Source: Sinomonas sp. ASV322 (GTDB lineage: Bacteria; Actinomycetota; Actinomycetes; Actinomycetales; Micrococcaceae). Taken from it: a stretch of 64,000 bases of DNA. Below are positions 61,798 through 64,000 of this stretch, one piece after another (within the stretch, counting starts at the first letter, position 1; each line of letters begins with the position of its first letter). The notes under the pieces are model-generated. The model made no database searches and was not told where the DNA came from. It saw only the letters and a program-made list of their open reading frames with translations. The stretch lies in the NCBI RefSeq assembly GCF_030908245.1, contig NZ_JAVFJJ010000001.1, positions 479,565 through 543,564 on the forward strand, in the 5' to 3' direction. A program made the position numbers and the translations under genes.

Positions 61798-61847
61798 ACA
61801 ATCCCAGTCTAGCCACGGCGTCAGGGGCGAGGTGAATAATGAGCAGC

Positions 61848-62591
61848 ATGTGCGGGAGATACGTCATGGCGAGGGGCGTCGGCGACCTCGTGGCCGAATT
61901 CGACGTCGACGAGACCTATGTCGACGAACTCGACGCGTCCTACAACATCGCTCCGACCGACCCCGTGCCGCTCATCCTCGACCGGAAGGACAAGGACAGT
62001 GGCAGCGTCTCGCGGAAGCTCGTGACTGCGCGATGGGGACTCGTGCCCTCGTGGTCGAAGGACGCGAAGGGGGCCGCGAAGCTCATCAACGCCCGGCGCG
62101 AGACCATCACCGAGAAACCCTCGTTCCGCAAGGCAGCCGCCCAGCGCCGCGCTCTCGTGCCGGCGGACGGCTACTACGAGTGGCAGCAGGAGCTCGTGGG
62201 CGGCAAGATCCACAAGATCCCGACGTATCTCCATGAGGTCGAGAACGGCGTGCTCGCGTTCGCGGCGCTGTTCGAAAACTGGCCCGACCCCGCTCTCCCG
62301 GCGGACGATCCCGCCCGTTGGCTCCGCACGTGCACGATCATCACGGCCCCCGCCGCAGACTCGATCGGGCACATCCACGACCGGACCCCGCTCATCGTGC
62401 CCAAGGACCTGTGGGCGGAGTGGCTCGACCCCGAGACAACGTCCGAGGCCGACATCCGCAGCCTCGTCGACTCGATGCCCGAACCGCACCTCGTTCCCAG
62501 GGTCGTCGGCAGTCTCGTCAACAGCGTGAGGAACAACGGCCCCGAGCTCATCGAGGCGGCCGGTCCCGAGTCGGGAACGCTCTTTTCCTGA
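61848..62591 (+). CDS. SRAP-domain protein (HMCES/YedK type)
   Basis: A 247-residue SOS-response-associated peptidase-like protein that forms a covalent link to abasic sites in single-stranded DNA. MCGRYVM supplies the catalytic Cys2, YNIAPTDPVPLI the Asn, ARWGLVPSWSKDAKGAAKLINA and RRALVPADGYYEW the DNA contacts with Glu, and TPLIVPKDLWAEWL the His region tail. Cys must be exposed by Met removal, so ATG 61848 is used; GAGGTG fits the in-frame ATG 61839 better by spacing, so the true start is not settled. It is divergent from the degenerate DnaE-like gene. Confidence 0.92.
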   Translation: MCGRYVMARGVGDLVAEFDVDETYVDELDASYNIAPTDPVPLILDRKDKDSGSVSRKLVTARWGLVPSWSKDAKGAAKLINARRETITEKPSFRKAAAQRRALVPADGYYEWQQELVGGKIHKIPTYLHEVENGVLAFAALFENWPDPALPADDPARWLRTCTIITAPAADSIGHIHDRTPLIVPKDLWAEWLDPETTSEADIRSLVDSMPEPHLVPRVVGSLVNSVRNNGPELIEAAGPESGTLFS

Positions 62592-62621
62592 TGCTCGCGC
62601 CAGCGCGCTCGGCGAGGTGCG

Positions 62622-63296
62622 CTACTCCTCGAACCGGTAGCCCAGCCCGGCCTCGGTGATGAGGTGTTTCGGCCGCGCGGGGTCGGTTTCCAGCTTGCGG
62701 CGCAGCTGGGCCATGTAGACACGAAGGTACTGGGTTTCCTCGCCGTAGGCCGGCCCCCACACCGTCTGGAGGAGCTGGCGCTGGGTCACGAGGTTCCCCC
62801 GGTTGGCGACAAGCATCTGCAGGACGCCCCACTCGCGCGGCGTGAGGTGCACTCGCTCGCCGTCGCGCGTCACGGTCGCGGCGCCGAGGTTGATGTGGAG
62901 GTCCCCCACGTCCACGACGCCGCCGGGCGGGACGTGCGCCGAGCGGCGCTCGACGGCGCGCAGGCGCGCGAGCAGTTCGTCGAGGCCGAACGGCTTCGTC
63001 ACGTAGTCGTCGGCGCCGGCGTCGAGCGCCTCGACCTTGTCTGCCGAGCCGTGTCGCGCCGAGAGCACGACGATCGGCATGTCCGACCAGCCGCGGATGC
63101 CGCGGATCACCTCTGAGCCGTCCATGTCCGGGAGCCCGAGGTCCAGCACGAGCACGTCGGGAGGATTGGAGGCGGCGAGGTGGAGAGCCTGCGTGCCGTT
63201 CTCAGCGGTGGCGACGGCGTACCCTTCGGCCCTGAGATTGATCTGAAGGGCGCGCAGGAGCTGCGGCTCGTCGTCGACCACAAGAACCCGTTTCAT
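62622..63296 (-). CDS. kdpE: KdpE-type response regulator
   Basis: A 224-residue OmpR-type regulator. The receiver has Asp8/Asp9, phospho-acceptor Asp52 in VLDLGLPDMDG, and Lys in YVTKPFGLDEL. The winged helix ends VYMAQLRRKLETDPARPKHLITEAGLGYRF, where LETDPARPKHLITE is close to KdpE proteins. It controls K+ transport genes (kdpFABC) in that family. ATG 63296 has AAGGGCGG upstream. The partner kinase is 69 bases upstream. Confidence 0.88.
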   Translation of the reverse strand: MKRVLVVDDEPQLLRALQINLRAEGYAVATAENGTQALHLAASNPPDVLVLDLGLPDMDGSEVIRGIRGWSDMPIVVLSARHGSADKVEALDAGADDYVTKPFGLDELLARLRAVERRSAHVPPGGVVDVGDLHINLGAATVTRDGERVHLTPREWGVLQMLVANRGNLVTQRQLLQTVWGPAYGEETQYLRVYMAQLRRKLETDPARPKHLITEAGLGYRFEE

Positions 63297-63365
63297 CGCC
63301 GCCCTTCTTCTTCGCGTCCCTGAGCCGCCGACCTCCGGTGCGGCGGCGCTCCCTGGATCTTCCAC

Positions 63366-64000
63366 TCAATCCCGGGGCCCAGCGTACAGCGGCATGCGCA
63401 GGACCATCGTGAGGCCGCCTCCCGGAGTCGGTTCGGCGGCGAGCTCGCCGCCCATCGCCTCGATGAAGCCCTTCGCGACGGCGAGCCCGAGGCCGATGCC
63501 CGAGCCTTTCGCCTCGTCGCCAAGGCGCTGGAACGGCTGGAACATCGCCATGACCCGTTCGGCCGGCACACCCGTGCCGTGGTCGACGACGCGAAGTTCG
63601 CTCACCGGCCGGTCGCCGACGCTCGGCGAGAGCAGGCCACCCGTCGTCGCGACGATCACGATGTCGCTGCCGCCCGCGTATTTGACGGCGTTCTCGGCGA
63701 CGTTCGCGAGGACGCGCTCGAGGAGGCCGCGGTCGCCGTCGAGCGCTGGGAGATTGGGCGCGAGATCGACGCGCACCGAGTCGGCCGGCAGCTCCGAGAC
63801 GACGTCGGAGACGACGTCGAGCCACGTCACGGGCTCGTGGAGGACGCTGAGCACCGCGCTGTCGATGCGGGACATGTCGAGGAGGTTCGCCACGAGGTTC
63901 TCAAGCCGGCCCGAGTAGCCGTCAATCGTTTCCAGCATCTCGGCCTGTTCCTCGGGAGTGGTCTTCCCGCGCTGGCGCCGTAGCGCCGTCACGGCGAGGC
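63366..64000 (-). CDS. kdpD: KdpD-type sensor histidine kinase, C-terminal part
   Basis: The 3' 211 codons of a kinase whose 5' part lies beyond the window. The ATPase domain is complete: N box LERVLANVAENAVKYAGG, G1 RVVDHGTGVPAERV, F box FQPFQRL, G2 GSGIGLGLAVAKGFIEAMGG. The SRIDSAVLSVLHEPVTWLDVV segment before it is like KdpD. The frame stays open to the window edge, so the GTG at 63992 is internal. With kdpE it forms a two-component pair. Confidence 0.85.
   Translation of the reverse strand, partial: LAVTALRRQRGKTTPEEQAEMLETIDGYSGRLENLVANLLDMSRIDSAVLSVLHEPVTWLDVVSDVVSELPADSVRVDLAPNLPALDGDRGLLERVLANVAENAVKYAGGSDIVIVATTGGLLSPSVGDRPVSELRVVDHGTGVPAERVMAMFQPFQRLGDEAKGSGIGLGLAVAKGFIEAMGGELAAEPTPGGGLTMVLRMPLYAGPRD

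Overview
The window is a high-GC, gene-dense stretch of an actinobacterial chromosome, most likely from the family Micrococcaceae (Arthrobacter or Sinomonas type). The evidence is the gene content and order (mihF-gmk-rpoZ-coaBC-metK-priA, pyrR-pyrB-pyrC-carA-carB-pyrF, aroC-aroK-aroB-efp-nusB, pdxT-yebC-ruvC), frequent GTG starts and many 1-4 base stop/start overlaps. The genus is an inference. I see no rRNA, tRNA, insertion sequence, prophage or CRISPR array. No gene-free stretch exceeds 300 bases; the longest are about 260 bases, between ruvC and ruvA (a 63-bp tandem repeat) and between the M3 peptidase gene and pdxS (hairpins).

Layout. 1-2221 (+): the 3' end of a SorC-type regulator, an alpha/beta hydrolase and a GT4 glycosyltransferase. 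2256-17457 (-): a long run from pyrR through the pyrimidine operon, then mihF, gmk, rpoZ, coaBC, metK and priA. 17591-18772 (+): a PrsW-type membrane protease. 18806-26247 (-): nusB, efp, a TPR-like gene and the shikimate genes aroB, aroK, aroC and aroE, then mltG; this run continues from ruvX and alaS, with DUF6167, DUF948, rpsD, rarA, aspS and hisS further upstream (to 36258). 36342-39346 (+): a cyclophilin-type isomerase, a DUF349 protein and an AbiEi-like protein. 39349-49490 (-): rel, secF, secD, yajC, ruvB, ruvA, ruvC, yebC and pdxT. 49625-54397 (+): a fused asparagine synthetase and an M3 peptidase. 54662-61752 (-): pdxS, pgsA, a HIT protein, thrS and a degenerate DnaE-like gene. 61848-62591 (+): an SRAP/HMCES-type protein. 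62622-64000 (-): kdpE and the 3' part of kdpD.

Most genes are housekeeping: UMP synthesis, the late shikimate pathway, the Sec translocon, Holliday-junction processing, aminoacylation, the stringent response and pyridoxal phosphate synthesis. Three items stand out. First, the C-family DNA polymerase homologue (59134-61752) has lost every recognisable catalytic aspartate and much of the central region, yet keeps a long open frame; it is divergent from an SRAP (abasic-site crosslink) gene, with a LexA-box-like palindrome in the shared promoter. Second, an asparagine synthetase is fused to a C-terminal domain resembling F420-0:glutamate ligase. Third, a 63-bp tandem repeat contains the 3' end of ruvC.

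Regulatory signals that can be read directly include a PyrR-binding-loop match in the pyrR leader, a recurrent TAGACT -10 hexamer (rel, yajC, aspS, hisS, pdxT, pdxS), and several long GC-rich terminator hairpins. Start sites were moved from the longest open frame wherever a Shine-Dalgarno (SD) sequence, an operon overlap or a family-typical N-terminus supported another codon.
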